From: Candidatus Gastranaerophilales bacterium
Lineage (GTDB): Bacteria; Cyanobacteriota; Vampirovibrionia; Gastranaerophilales; Gastranaerophilaceae
Direction: 5' to 3'
Length of the DNA stretch: 31,327 nucleotides
Assembly (NCBI GenBank): GCA_910588555.1
Contig: CAJUPC010000025.1
Span: 1 to 31,327 of the forward strand
Part shown: piece by piece, positions 7,550 through 15,167 of the stretch
How the letters are laid out: every line of letters begins with the position of its first letter
How positions within the stretch are numbered: the first letter of the stretch is position 1
Made by a program: the position numbers and the translations under genes
Notes under the pieces: generated by a model
Seen by the model: only the letters and a program-made list of their open reading frames with translations
What the model was told of the DNA's origin: nothing
Database searches by the model: none

Positions 7550-7933
7550 ATGAATTATGAAGAATTATTAGAATGTGCTGAAAAAGCCTCACAAAATGCT
7601 TATGTGCCGTACTCAAAATTTTCTGTGGGAGCCTGCGTGTTGTGCGAAAGCGGAAAAACATATACGGGTTGTAATTTTGAAAACGCAAGCTACGGCTTAA
7701 CAATTTGCGCAGAGCGTAATGCAGTCGGAACAGCAATTGCAAACGGCGAAAGAAAAATTAAGGCTGTTGCGATATTTTCTCCGAATATGCAAAACTGCAC
7801 ACCGTGCGGAGCTTGCAGACAAGTTTTGAGTGAATTCAAATCCGACAGCGGGCTTGATGTAATTACCAAATGCGCTGACGGAATAAGAGTTCATTCCATT
7901 GACGAATTATTGCCTGAAACTTTTGTGTTGTAA
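7550..7933 (+). CDS. cdd: Cytidine deaminase
   Basis: 127 aa, the length of the small homotetrameric type. Deaminates cytidine and deoxycytidine to uridine forms in pyrimidine salvage. The zinc site is complete: C53-A-E55 in TICAERNA, with Glu55 as proton shuttle, and C86 and C89 in PCGACRQ. The N-terminal YVPYSKFSVGA and NFENASYG substrate motifs are intact. No Shine-Dalgarno; start fixed by the alignment to the family and by the -10 just upstream. Confidence 0.96.
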   Translation: MNYEELLECAEKASQNAYVPYSKFSVGACVLCESGKTYTGCNFENASYGLTICAERNAVGTAIANGERKIKAVAIFSPNMQNCTPCGACRQVLSEFKSDSGLDVITKCADGIRVHSIDELLPETFVL

Positions 7934-7965
7934 ATGTTTTTAAAATTGATAGCAGGTCAAAAAAG

Positions 7966-8184
7966 ATGTATGTATTTGAAGTTTTAACAAAATGGATTAA
8001 TAAAAAATATGTACCGCAAAAAAAGAATTTTGACCCGTTTGTTCAAGACGATATCGAAAATTCAGATGAATGCGAACATATTTTTTTGCCCGTTGACAGT
8101 TCAGGTGAAATTCTGGCATGTTCAAAATGCGGACTTGTTGTGAACAAGTCCGATTTAAAAGATGTGAATATATTTAAGAGATAA
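7966..8184 (+). CDS. Small protein with CxH/CxxC zinc-knuckle-like motif
   Basis: 72 aa, not recognised. It has an N-terminal MYVFEVLTKWINKKYVP helix, an acidic middle (FVQDDIENSDECEHIFLPVD) and a LACSKCGLVV motif. CEH and CSKC together could form one zinc site. It follows cdd by 32 bp on the same strand, with AGCAGG as a possible Shine-Dalgarno, so it may be co-transcribed. It ends one base before the convergent prepilin gene. Confidence 0.65.
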   Translation: MYVFEVLTKWINKKYVPQKKNFDPFVQDDIENSDECEHIFLPVDSSGEILACSKCGLVVNKSDLKDVNIFKR

Positions 8185-8185
8185 A

Positions 8186-8936
8186 TTATTTACACTGACG
8201 TTTTCCATCCCACGCAAGTTTATCTCGGCACCGCAGATAATCCATGTTTTCATTATATAGAACCCAGGCAGCACATCCTAAGCCTGATGAAGCAGATACA
8301 GAACTGTCGCAATTGGCAAAGGGATATTCAGTTTCGTCTTTTGTACCAAACGGTATAAGACCGTAAGTTGTGAGGTTAAAATAAAATACATCTTTTCCCA
8401 TAACATTAGGTTCTTTATTGCCGTTAACGTCAACACTTATCTCACCGCAAAAGTGTTTCAAAGCTTCAGATGTTCCGCGAATAATCTTACAAGAAGGAGA
8501 GGAGACTGAAAAGCGAATAATTGTTCCATCTGCGAGTTGTGCATAGTTTACTGACCAGTGATCCTTTGCACCCCAGTTATCTTGAATTCTGCCATTAAGA
8601 TATTTATAAGTCATTAATGTGCAAGATTTATCTTTATCTGTACATTTTTTTGCTGATTTTAAGTATTTGACAATATTATCCGCAGAATAATCTCCGGGGG
8701 TTTCAACCTGACTGAGTTGAACGGCTTGATTAAGCTGTGAAAAAGCTTTTTTCAAAGCGACAATTGTTTGTTTTTCTTTGTAATGCGCTATTAATGACGG
8801 CATAGTTAATGCTGCCACTACACCAATGATTGCTAAAGTGATTAAAGTTTCTGCTAATGTAAATGCCCTAAAAAATCCTAAACTGATAGCTTCGGGGGGG
8901 GGGGGCAATCACAGCACTATGCTTAAATCTTGACAT
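8186..8936 (-). CDS. Type IV prepilin-like protein, switched off by C12 tract
   Basis: Real start taken as the ATG at 8936, which has GGAGG at 8944-8948 (7-nt spacing). Translation from it reads MSRFKHSAVIAPPP, enters a C12 tract (8905-8894) and then hits a stop at 8870-8868 in another frame, giving a 22-aa product. With 11 or 14 C it would continue in frame into GFFRAFTLAETLITLAIIG, the prepilin signal: basic leader, cleavage before Phe, Glu at +5 and a hydrophobic helix. At C12 the body is in frame only with a TTG at 8908 that lacks a ribosome site. The mature part (about 225 aa) has the helix-plus-globular pattern and cysteines of Gastranaerophilales pilin-like proteins and ends RDKLAWDGKRQCK. 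Probably exported by a type IV pilus or type II-like system; its exact role is unknown. Confidence 0.85.
8894..8905 (-). repeat. C12 homopolymer inside prepilin leader (switch)
   Basis: Twelve C on the coding strand, between the tenth leader codon and the prepilin cleavage site. In AT-rich DNA such a tract is very unlikely without selection. 12 is one more than the in-frame length 11. Slippage during replication would switch the gene on or off. Confidence 0.85.
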
Positions 8937-8993
8937 ATAAATACCTCCATCTTTCTTAGTTCATTATTTACGATTTTTCGTTTTTTGTCAAGT
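8894..8993 (-). repeat. Promoter-leader-tract cassette, copy 2
   Basis: Identical to bases 1-100, including the G12/C12 tract. Minus-strand promoter TTGACA (8991-8986), 17-bp spacer, AATAAT (8968-8963). Identity stops abruptly at 8993, beyond which the 53-bp repeat units are related but diverged. Confidence 0.9.
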
Positions 8994-9045
8994 GCGTCGA
9001 TACCGAATATATTTTATACATGTTGGCCATAAGCTTTTTGGCAAA
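8993..9045 (-). repeat. 53-bp upstream repeat unit, diverged copy
   Basis: Aligns without gaps to the two units at 100-205; it starts TTTGCCAAAA in place of CTTGACAAAA, keeps CTT, CCAA and ATAAAAT at the same offsets, and ends at the ctpA stop codon. Only one extra unit is present at this locus against two at the window start. Confidence 0.6.
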
Positions 9046-9049
9046 AGTA

Positions 9050-10282
9050 TTATTTCTCGCTAATCAGCATTTTGGAAAGCACATTTTTTGCAGCTTGAAG
9101 CTGGGCGTCGTTATTTGTTTTTACGTCTTTAATGCTGAATTCGACTTTGATATCGGGATTAATACCTTTTTTATTAATGTCAGTGCCTTTTGGGGTTAAA
9201 TATTTGGCGATTGTTAAATTTAAGCCTGTTTCATTTGGCATAGGAATTATTTTTTGAACCATTCCTTTGCCGTAAGTTTTTGTTCCTAAAAGTTTTGCTT
9301 TGTTATAATCTTTCAGTGCGCCCGATAAAATTTCACTGGCACTTGCAGAACCGTTATCAACAAGTACAACAGTCGGTTTGTCTATCCCAAATTCCGTGTC
9401 CTGAGCGTTGATATCGTATTTGTATCCGTTTCTGCCGACAATACTTACGATGTTTCCCTGTGGGATGAATAAATTTGCAATAAATATTGCATTAGGTAAA
9501 AGCCCGCCTGTATTTCCGCGTAAATCAAGAATTAAGCCTTCCGTATCTTTGGTTTTTTCCAAAGCTTCCAAAAACTCGTTCGGAGTCGTTGAGCCGATAA
9601 AACTTGAAATTCTTATATAACCGATATTTTTATCAACAATAGAACTTTTTACGGTTTTGATTTTGATTTCTTTGCGCATAACTCTTTTGGTAAGTTTGTC
9701 TTTGTTGCGCAATACAGTAATGTTTACAAAACTGTTTTCCTGTCCTCTGACAAGATTTGCGACTTCTGAAACAGAAAGTCCGTTAACTTCTTTTCCGTCA
9801 ATTGCAAGTATTATGTCATCAGGAAGAAGATTGGCAAATTGTGCGGGTGTTCCTTCCATAACATTTACTATATGAATTTTACCTGCTATTGATGAAATAT
9901 TTACACCTATTCCGGTAATTTTAGAGTTAATAGAATTGTTTTGGTCAAGATATTCTGATTTGGTCATGTATCTTGAATACGGGTCATTTAAACTTGCAAG
10001 CATTGTGTCAATCGCAACTTTTGCATCTTCATCGGTTTTAATTTTTCCGTGATAATGGTCTTTCCAGCGAGCCCATGCTTGTGTATTCAGTTCTGCATCA
10101 TAATAATTATCTCTTATGATTTTCCATGTACTGTCAAAAAGTTTTTGAGAAGAAATGTAGTCATGGTCGACCATTTCAGGGTCTTCTGTAACTTCAAAAT
10201 GTCCTGAATTAAAGACAAAATGATTAAGCCCGAAAAGTGCCGCAATTATGAGTAAAAAAATTATAACCTGATTTCTCTTCAT
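9050..10282 (-). CDS. ctpA: C-terminal processing protease, S41 family
   Basis: 410 aa from the ATG at 10282; a GTG at 10300 is in frame but falls inside the predicted promoter. A membrane anchor (VIIFLLIIAALFGLNHFVF) places the enzyme outside the cytoplasmic membrane. The PDZ domain covers about residues 115-200 (GIGVNISSIAG, EGTPAQFANLLPDDIILAIDG), and the S41 core about 215-385 has the oxyanion segment LILDLRGNTGGLL, the catalytic serine loop DNGSASASEI and the catalytic lysine in KTYGKGMVQ. It trims or degrades exported proteins from the C-terminus. Promoter TTGATT, 17 bp, TTAAAT and 6 nt lead into the ATG, suggesting a leaderless mRNA. Confidence 0.93.
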   Translation of the reverse strand: MKRNQVIIFLLIIAALFGLNHFVFNSGHFEVTEDPEMVDHDYISSQKLFDSTWKIIRDNYYDAELNTQAWARWKDHYHGKIKTDEDAKVAIDTMLASLNDPYSRYMTKSEYLDQNNSINSKITGIGVNISSIAGKIHIVNVMEGTPAQFANLLPDDIILAIDGKEVNGLSVSEVANLVRGQENSFVNITVLRNKDKLTKRVMRKEIKIKTVKSSIVDKNIGYIRISSFIGSTTPNEFLEALEKTKDTEGLILDLRGNTGGLLPNAIFIANLFIPQGNIVSIVGRNGYKYDINAQDTEFGIDKPTVVLVDNGSASASEILSGALKDYNKAKLLGTKTYGKGMVQKIIPMPNETGLNLTIAKYLTPKGTDINKKGINPDIKVEFSIKDVKTNNDAQLQAAKNVLSKMLISEK

Positions 10283-10311
10283 ACGAATATTTAACACCAA
10301 GGAATATTTAT
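10283..10311 (-). promoter_or_regulatory. Leaderless-type promoter of ctpA
   Basis: Minus strand: TTGATT, 17-bp spacer, TTAAAT, then six nt to the ATG at 10282. No Shine-Dalgarno is present. TAAATA shifted by one base is an equally good -10. Confidence 0.45.
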
Positions 10312-10365
10312 AATCAATATACTTTATAAGTAGCTTTAGAGATTAATATAAAAATTTTTCTTAAT

Positions 10366-10399
10366 AAAAAAAACAGGTGAATTTTTCACCTGTTTTTTT
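10366..10399. terminator. Strong hairpin terminator after speD
   Basis: AACAGGTGA pairs with TCACCTGTT around a 5-nt loop (10381-10385), flanked by A-run and T-run, so it can work in both directions. It lies just after the speD stop and before the ctpA promoter. Confidence 0.85.
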
Positions 10400-10415
10400 A
10401 TTCTGTTATGATTAA

Positions 10416-10871
10416 TTAATCAGCGATTTGCTGCATAATTTCAAACGGTTTTTCAGCAACTTTAAGAGTTTCTTCGTCAATAATACCTCTTTTAAGTTCT
10501 GTGAAAGTTGCTTTTTTAGAATTAAATTTCTTTTTCAAAAATTCATAAGAAACTTTCGGGTCGCATTTGTCTCCGCAAGTGAATAAATCAACTGCTGCAT
10601 AACCCAATTCAGGCCATGTGTGAATAGCCAAATGGCTTTCAGAAATAATTACAACTCCTGAAACTCCGTACGGGTTAAACATATGGAAACATTTTTGGAC
10701 GATAGTAGCACCACATTCAAGGGCGGCATCCACCATATATTTTTCTACTTTATCAATACTGTTTAATGTGTTCGGATCACATTCAAAAAATTCTGCTAAA
10801 ACGTGTTGTCCTAAGTGGATTTCTTTTTTGCCGTTTTCTTGAAACGCTGTGAAAGGTGATGTTACTGCCAA
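10416..10871 (-). CDS. speD: S-adenosylmethionine decarboxylase proenzyme
   Basis: 151 aa. Makes decarboxylated SAM, the aminopropyl donor for spermidine. The proenzyme cuts itself at E78-S79 in IISESHLAIHTWPE to form the pyruvoyl cofactor; the His and Cys (LFTCGDKC) helpers are present. The start is TTG at 10871, set by a perfect AGGAGG 8 nt upstream and by the family alignment; the nearer ATG (10879-10877) opens only a four-codon frame that overlaps the TTG. The C-tail (about residues 115-151) after FNSKKATFTELKRGI is a bit longer than in the shortest homologues. No spermidine synthase is in the window. A likely promoter is TTGCGT, 16 bp, TATACA. Confidence 0.93.
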   Translation of the reverse strand: MAVTSPFTAFQENGKKEIHLGQHVLAEFFECDPNTLNSIDKVEKYMVDAALECGATIVQKCFHMFNPYGVSGVVIISESHLAIHTWPELGYAAVDLFTCGDKCDPKVSYEFLKKKFNSKKATFTELKRGIIDEETLKVAEKPFEIMQQIAD

Positions 10872-11069
10872 TTCATGTGCCTCCTATAAATGTATATTTC
10901 CTACTACTGCATACGCAATAAACATATTACAATAAAAATTCAAAAATTTGTAAAATTTACACTTAAAAATTTTTTTTTTACAAATCTTATCAAACTAATA
11001 TGCCCGAAAGCCAAAAATATTGTATCATTCAATTGGGTAGTTTTATGTAATATTTTTTAACATAAATGG

Positions 11070-11104
11070 TTGTATTTTTGCTTATTTAAATATAGAATTC
11101 AGAT
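11070..11104 (+). promoter_or_regulatory. Leaderless-type promoter of response regulator
   Basis: TTGTAT (11070-11075), 17-bp spacer, TAGAAT (11093-11098), then six nt to ATG. Standard spacing places the transcript start on the A of ATG. No Shine-Dalgarno is seen. The 233-bp space to speD otherwise holds A/T runs, including T10 at 10970-10979. Confidence 0.55.
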
Positions 11105-11800
11105 ATGAATAAAATATTGGTTATTGATGACGATTTTGCAATAAATGAACTTATAAAAGTAAACCTTGAACTATGCGGGTATAAAGTTGTTCAGGCACAT
11201 GACGGGGTTAAGGGATTTGCGCTCTGTAAACAGGAAATACCTTCGCTTGTTGTGCTGGATGTTATGATGCCTGATGTTGACGGGTTTACGGTCGCGCAAA
11301 GAATTCGCAAAAACGAGGAAACCAAAAATATTCCGATATTAATGCTTACGGCACTTTCACAGATTAGCGACAAGGTGAACGGGTTTAATATCGGTGTTGA
11401 TGATTATCTTGTAAAACCCTTTGAAATGGAAGAATTGCAGGTGAGAGTGCGTGCGCTTTTGAAAAGAACAAGACAAATTCCTGAAAGTGCTTCGACAAGA
11501 GAACTTTTAACACTTGGCGAAATAACACTTCTTCCTGAAATTTACAGTGTAAAAATAGGTGAAAAGACTGCAAAGTTAACTCCGATAGAATTTGATATCT
11601 TTAATCTTCTTTTCCAAAACCACGGCAACATGGTTTCATCAGCGCAGCTGCTAAAAGATATTTGGGGGTATTCTCCTGACGATGATATAGAAACCATAAG
11701 GGTTCATATAAGACACTTAAGGACCAAAATCGGCAAAATTTCCGACGGTAAAAAATATATTGAAACAATCTACGGCGGCGGTTATAAGCTTGCTGTTTAA
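11105..11800 (+). CDS. OmpR/PhoB-family response regulator (orphan, RpaB-like)
   Basis: 231 aa. Receiver domain (1-115): acidic D8-D9-D10, phosphate acceptor D52 in VVLDVMMPD, T82 and K104 in DDYLVKPF are all present. DNA-binding winged helix (about 130-231): LTPIEFDIFNLL and IETIRVHIRHLRTKIG with the closing TIYGGGYKL wing. It should bind direct repeats upstream of target genes once phosphorylated. No histidine kinase is next to it. Its overall layout is close to cyanobacterial RpaB-type regulators, which would fit the proposed lineage. Stem-loop and 22-bp repeats follow the gene. Confidence 0.93.
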   Translation: MNKILVIDDDFAINELIKVNLELCGYKVVQAHDGVKGFALCKQEIPSLVVLDVMMPDVDGFTVAQRIRKNEETKNIPILMLTALSQISDKVNGFNIGVDDYLVKPFEMEELQVRVRALLKRTRQIPESASTRELLTLGEITLLPEIYSVKIGEKTAKLTPIEFDIFNLLFQNHGNMVSSAQLLKDIWGYSPDDDIETIRVHIRHLRTKIGKISDGKKYIETIYGGGYKLAV

Positions 11801-11804
11801 TGCG

Positions 11805-11837
11805 TCGGCATAGCAATGCCGATCTACAATGTTTTTT
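11805..11837 (+). terminator. Stem-loop after response regulator (terminator or REP-like)
   Basis: TCGGCAT pairs with ATGCCGA around AGCA, eleven bases before a T6 run (11832-11837). The gap before the T-run is longer than in a typical terminator, so a short palindromic repeat is an alternative. Confidence 0.45.
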
Positions 11838-11878
11838 ATACTAAAGTTTGAACTTTCCCATACTAAAGTATGAACTTT
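11838..11878. promoter_or_regulatory. Two 19-bp direct repeats at 22-bp spacing, each a palindrome
   Basis: 11838-11856 and 11860-11878 both read ATACTAAAGT-T/A-TGAACTTT. Inside each is AAAGTT-TG-AACTTT (one mismatch in the second). Period 22 bp is two helical turns, so two dimers could bind on one face of the DNA. They lie upstream of the HD-GYP-like gene and downstream of an OmpR-type regulator. Confidence 0.55.
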
Positions 11879-11952
11879 TGTAAAATTTATTAAAGTTTTT
11901 TCTTACATGTGCCGTAAATAAATTTGAAGGCATGTATGTAAGGAAAAATTTC

Positions 11953-13209
11953 ATGAAAAAAGAAGAAAAAAATGCAGGTGTGTCACTGTTTTCGCAGTCT
12001 GAATATCTTATAGAGCAAGACCCCATTGAAGAAATTTTTGCACTCAATTTAGGTGATTTTATTGCCGAAAACCTTATTTCAGAAGATTTAGCAAGAAAAA
12101 TCGGCGAAAATGTTAAAGATAAAAAAGCTGGTTTGGTTAATCAGTTAAAAGAATTGATTTCTATATATTCATTACAAAATACATTGTGCGTGCTCAGTTT
12201 TGATACCACAGAACAGCAGGCAATTTATACATCAATAGCACAATCAGTTAAACAAATGCTTGAGGTTGAAGCATGCCATATTTATCTGTTTAAAAATAAT
12301 AATTTGTGGCTTGCAGGTTCGACTTCATCTGCTGTTGATAAATATCTTGTCGATGAAAATTCTGCTGTCGGAAAAGCTTTTCTTGACAGAGAAACCGTTT
12401 TTGAAGATGTAATCGCGGTTCCCATGCATTGTAATGTTAAATCCGTCGGAGTTATCGTAATTGAAAACAATTCTGAAAAACCGGTTAATGAAAAATATTT
12501 GCAGTTAGTTGAAAGTATTGCTGTTTTATTTGCAACTTCAATGACTTTACAAATAACTATTGATGAAACAAACAAACTTATTGAAGATGAACACTCATCA
12601 GCTTCCGAATTACAGCATATAAGAGCTGAATTGACCGCATTAATAGGTGATTTGTGCGATTACCAGCAAAGTTTTGTTGAACATCTTGCAAATGCAGTTG
12701 ATACAAAAGGTGGTTATAAAGTTTCGCATTCTAAAAATACTGCAAATCTTGCAAGAAGAATTTGTAAAGAATTAGGTTTGAATGAAAAAACAACCGACTT
12801 GATATATTATGCAGGGTTATTGCAAAATATCGGTAAAATAGCGCTTTCAGAAGAGATTTTTGCAACGAACGGCAAGCTTTCCACAGATGATTTGAAAAAA
12901 GTTCAAGAACATTCAAATCTTGGTGTTCATCTTTTAATGAATATCAATTTCTTATCAGAAGTTGTTCCTTATATAACTTATCAGAAAGAACGCTATGACG
13001 GTTCAGGAGCTCCTGAGGGCTTGAAAGGGCAGTCAATTCCATTCGGTTCGAGAATTATTGCAGCAGCTGATGCATATTCTGCAATAACAGCAGACAGACC
13101 GTACAGAAAAGCTATGGAAGTTTCAAAAGCTGTTGAAATTTTGCAGTCAGAAGCAGGAACAAAATGGGATCCTGTTGTGATTGACGCACTTTGTAAAATC
13201 GTAAAATAA
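11953..13209 (+). CDS. GAF plus degenerate HD-GYP protein
   Basis: 418 aa from the ATG at 11953 (AAGGA upstream); an ATG at 11932 would add seven residues. Domains: N-terminal region (1-65), GAF (about 75-200), HD-GYP fold (about 245-418). HD-GYP enzymes cut cyclic di-GMP with a metal site. Here several ligands are changed: the HD pair is QN in LLQNIGKIAL, the HHE motif is QKE in QKERYDG, and GYP is GAP in DGSGAPEGL. The outer His in SHSKN and in EHSNLG remain. It is therefore probably not a phosphodiesterase but a sensor or scaffold. It follows the response regulator on the same strand and ends before a strong terminator. Confidence 0.88.
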   Translation: MKKEEKNAGVSLFSQSEYLIEQDPIEEIFALNLGDFIAENLISEDLARKIGENVKDKKAGLVNQLKELISIYSLQNTLCVLSFDTTEQQAIYTSIAQSVKQMLEVEACHIYLFKNNNLWLAGSTSSAVDKYLVDENSAVGKAFLDRETVFEDVIAVPMHCNVKSVGVIVIENNSEKPVNEKYLQLVESIAVLFATSMTLQITIDETNKLIEDEHSSASELQHIRAELTALIGDLCDYQQSFVEHLANAVDTKGGYKVSHSKNTANLARRICKELGLNEKTTDLIYYAGLLQNIGKIALSEEIFATNGKLSTDDLKKVQEHSNLGVHLLMNINFLSEVVPYITYQKERYDGSGAPEGLKGQSIPFGSRIIAAADAYSAITADRPYRKAMEVSKAVEILQSEAGTKWDPVVIDALCKIVK

Positions 13210-13229
13210 TGCATCTTTATATATATATA

Positions 13230-13263
13230 AAAAGCCGTCGGTTATATGGACGGCTTTTTTTTT
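13230..13263 (+). terminator. Rho-independent terminator after HD-GYP-like gene
   Basis: GCCGTC (13234-13239) pairs with GACGGC (13249-13254) around a 9-nt loop, extended by A/T pairs and followed by T9. Confidence 0.9.
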
Positions 13264-13319
13264 GCTCATTGTGTTTTTGAATATATTATGTTAAAATCCT
13301 CTCATAGAGGAGAGCTGAA

Positions 13320-14543
13320 ATGAGCGAAAATGATAAAAAAATTACCAGATTAAAAAATAATATTGACTTTGTGTACAAAAGAAACAAAAATACACCGAGA
13401 AGTGCTTTATATTTGAATTTTTCATTGAATAACGAAAATATTCCTGCAGGTGTATATTCTTTAATGGTAAGGCTTTTTATGCAGGGTACAAAAAAATATT
13501 CTGCTCAGCAGCTTTCGGAAGAATTAGACAAATATGCAATTGAATTTACATCAGAATTAAAACTTGATTATGTGAAATTTAAATTTGTCTGTTTGAATGA
13601 GGACTTTGAAAAAGCTTTAGAAATTTTTACAGATATTGTTAAAAACACTACATTTGAAGAGTTTGAAAAAGAACGCCTGAAACTTGAAGGCGAAATTATT
13701 GCAGAACTTGATTCTCCGCGTGCTAAAATTCTTGATACATATTACAAAAATATTTTTGCCGGTCACAAATATGGTGCTACCAACACAATAATTTTGGAGA
13801 ACTTGAAAAATATTACAAAAGAAGATGTCATAAATGCGTATAATCAAATTCTTGAAAACAGCAAGAAAATTGCTGTTTTTGCAGGTGACATAGAATATGA
13901 AAAAGTCAGCAGACTTTTAGACGAAAATTTAGGAAGCATAAAAGAGTCAATTTCAGAGTTTCCTGCGTTAAAAGCTCCCAATCTTGATGGAATGAAAAAT
14001 ATTGAGATTGTTAAAGAAGATTTAAATCAGGCTCATATTATGAAAGGCTGGCTTGTTGACTCTCTCGGCAATGAAAATTATCCTGCAATTCTGCTTATGA
14101 ATATAATTTTAGGTGCAAGCGGGCTTTCATCAAGACTGTTTTTGGAATTGCGTGACAAAAAAGGGCTTGCTTATGTTGTAAGAAGTTCTTATGACCAGGC
14201 AAGACTTGGAGCAAATTTCTCTATCTATATTGCTACAGAGCCTAAAAATATTGAAGTTTCTTTGAAAGGTTTTGAAGAGGAAATCGAAAAAATAAAAACA
14301 ATTCCTGTAAGTGAAGAAGAACTTGAAAATGCTAAAAATAATCTTTTTGGCAAACGAGCATTTATAACCGAAACAAATTCACAGCAGGCAAGTCTTATCG
14401 GACACTATGGAATGATGGGCTTGGGATTTGATTTCATAGAAAAATCAACAGAGGCAATTAAAAAAGTAACTCCTGCCGATATTTTGGCTTGTGCAAATAA
14501 ATATTTTAATGAAAAATCAGTAACGGTTATATTAAAACCATAA
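13320..14543 (+). CDS. M16-family peptidase-like subunit lacking the HxxEH zinc motif
   Basis: 407 aa with the two-lobe M16B fold. At the position where catalytic members carry HxxEH the sequence is GVYSLMVRLFMQGTKKYS, so no zinc can bind. The C-terminal lobe keeps the substrate-binding Arg/Tyr segment, SSRLFLELRDKKGLAYVV (about residues 263-281), and HYGMMGLGFDF. In the bacterial M16B heterodimers described from Sphingomonas, one partner supplies HxxEH and the other the Arg/Tyr pair; this protein looks like the second type. No catalytic partner is in the window. Shine-Dalgarno GAGGAGAG precedes the ATG. No signal peptide is visible. Confidence 0.88.
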   Translation: MSENDKKITRLKNNIDFVYKRNKNTPRSALYLNFSLNNENIPAGVYSLMVRLFMQGTKKYSAQQLSEELDKYAIEFTSELKLDYVKFKFVCLNEDFEKALEIFTDIVKNTTFEEFEKERLKLEGEIIAELDSPRAKILDTYYKNIFAGHKYGATNTIILENLKNITKEDVINAYNQILENSKKIAVFAGDIEYEKVSRLLDENLGSIKESISEFPALKAPNLDGMKNIEIVKEDLNQAHIMKGWLVDSLGNENYPAILLMNIILGASGLSSRLFLELRDKKGLAYVVRSSYDQARLGANFSIYIATEPKNIEVSLKGFEEEIEKIKTIPVSEEELENAKNNLFGKRAFITETNSQQASLIGHYGMMGLGFDFIEKSTEAIKKVTPADILACANKYFNEKSVTVILKP

Positions 14544-14624
14544 TTATGTTTTAAAAATTAAACTCTTCAATCAGGTAATTTAATGAGCTTTCAAAATATT
14601 ACATAATATCCTTGAGGGCATGCT

Positions 14625-15167
14625 TTGAAAAACCTGTATATAATTATATTGATTTTAATAGTAATTTTTTGTTCGGGTTTTGATGATCCGATAATTAATA
14701 TTGCTGTTTCATATCAGCCAAATGTGGAAAAACTTGAGACTCTTTTTAAATCTGTTTTACCTGAGAATAAAGGGATTATTTATACAAAAGTGCCGCGCGG
14801 GCTTATTATAAGCATTGATGAAAAATATTTTTTTAATGATGGCGAAGCAAGGATTAAAGAAAGTTCATTGTGCATATTAGACATTATAATAGCTAATCTT
14901 CGTTCATTAAATAATTATTGTGTCGTAGAAAGTCATACAGAGAACAATAACTTTGAAAACAGCGATTACAATGAAGACTGGGAGATATCTGTTTCAAGGT
15001 CTGCTAACATCGTTGAATATATGATGAAGTACGGTAAATTGCCGCGAGAACAGCTTTTTGCACTAGGATTCGGCGAATTTATGCCGTTTAGGGATAATGT
15101 TTCGGTTGTATCAGATTTAGACAAAAGAATAGATTTTGTAATCCTAGAATATGAAGCTAAGCGATAA
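14625..15167 (+). CDS. OmpA-like domain protein with N-terminal export signal
   Basis: 180 aa. Start is TTG at 14625, set by GAGG seven nt upstream; the ATG at 14620 gives only two codons. A hydrophobic N-terminus (YIIILILIVIFCSGF) is a signal peptide or anchor. Residues about 60-178 form an OmpA/MotB-type peptidoglycan-binding domain: GLIISIDEKYFFNDGEARI, then VVESHTENN, WEISVSRSANIVEYM, LFALGFGEFMPFRDN and DKRIDFVILE. The acidic position and final Arg of the diaminopimelate site seem kept (S..RS, R..F). There is no Asp in the membrane segment, so a MotB stator is unlikely. It overlaps the convergent sigma-factor gene by 11 bp. Confidence 0.82.
   Translation: MKNLYIIILILIVIFCSGFDDPIINIAVSYQPNVEKLETLFKSVLPENKGIIYTKVPRGLIISIDEKYFFNDGEARIKESSLCILDIIIANLRSLNNYCVVESHTENNNFENSDYNEDWEISVSRSANIVEYMMKYGKLPREQLFALGFGEFMPFRDNVSVVSDLDKRIDFVILEYEAKR

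Noticed and set aside
10970..10979. T10 tract before the response regulator as another slippage switch
   Set aside because: It is intergenic, over 100 bp from the start codon and not within a -35/-10 spacer; such runs are expected in AT-rich DNA.
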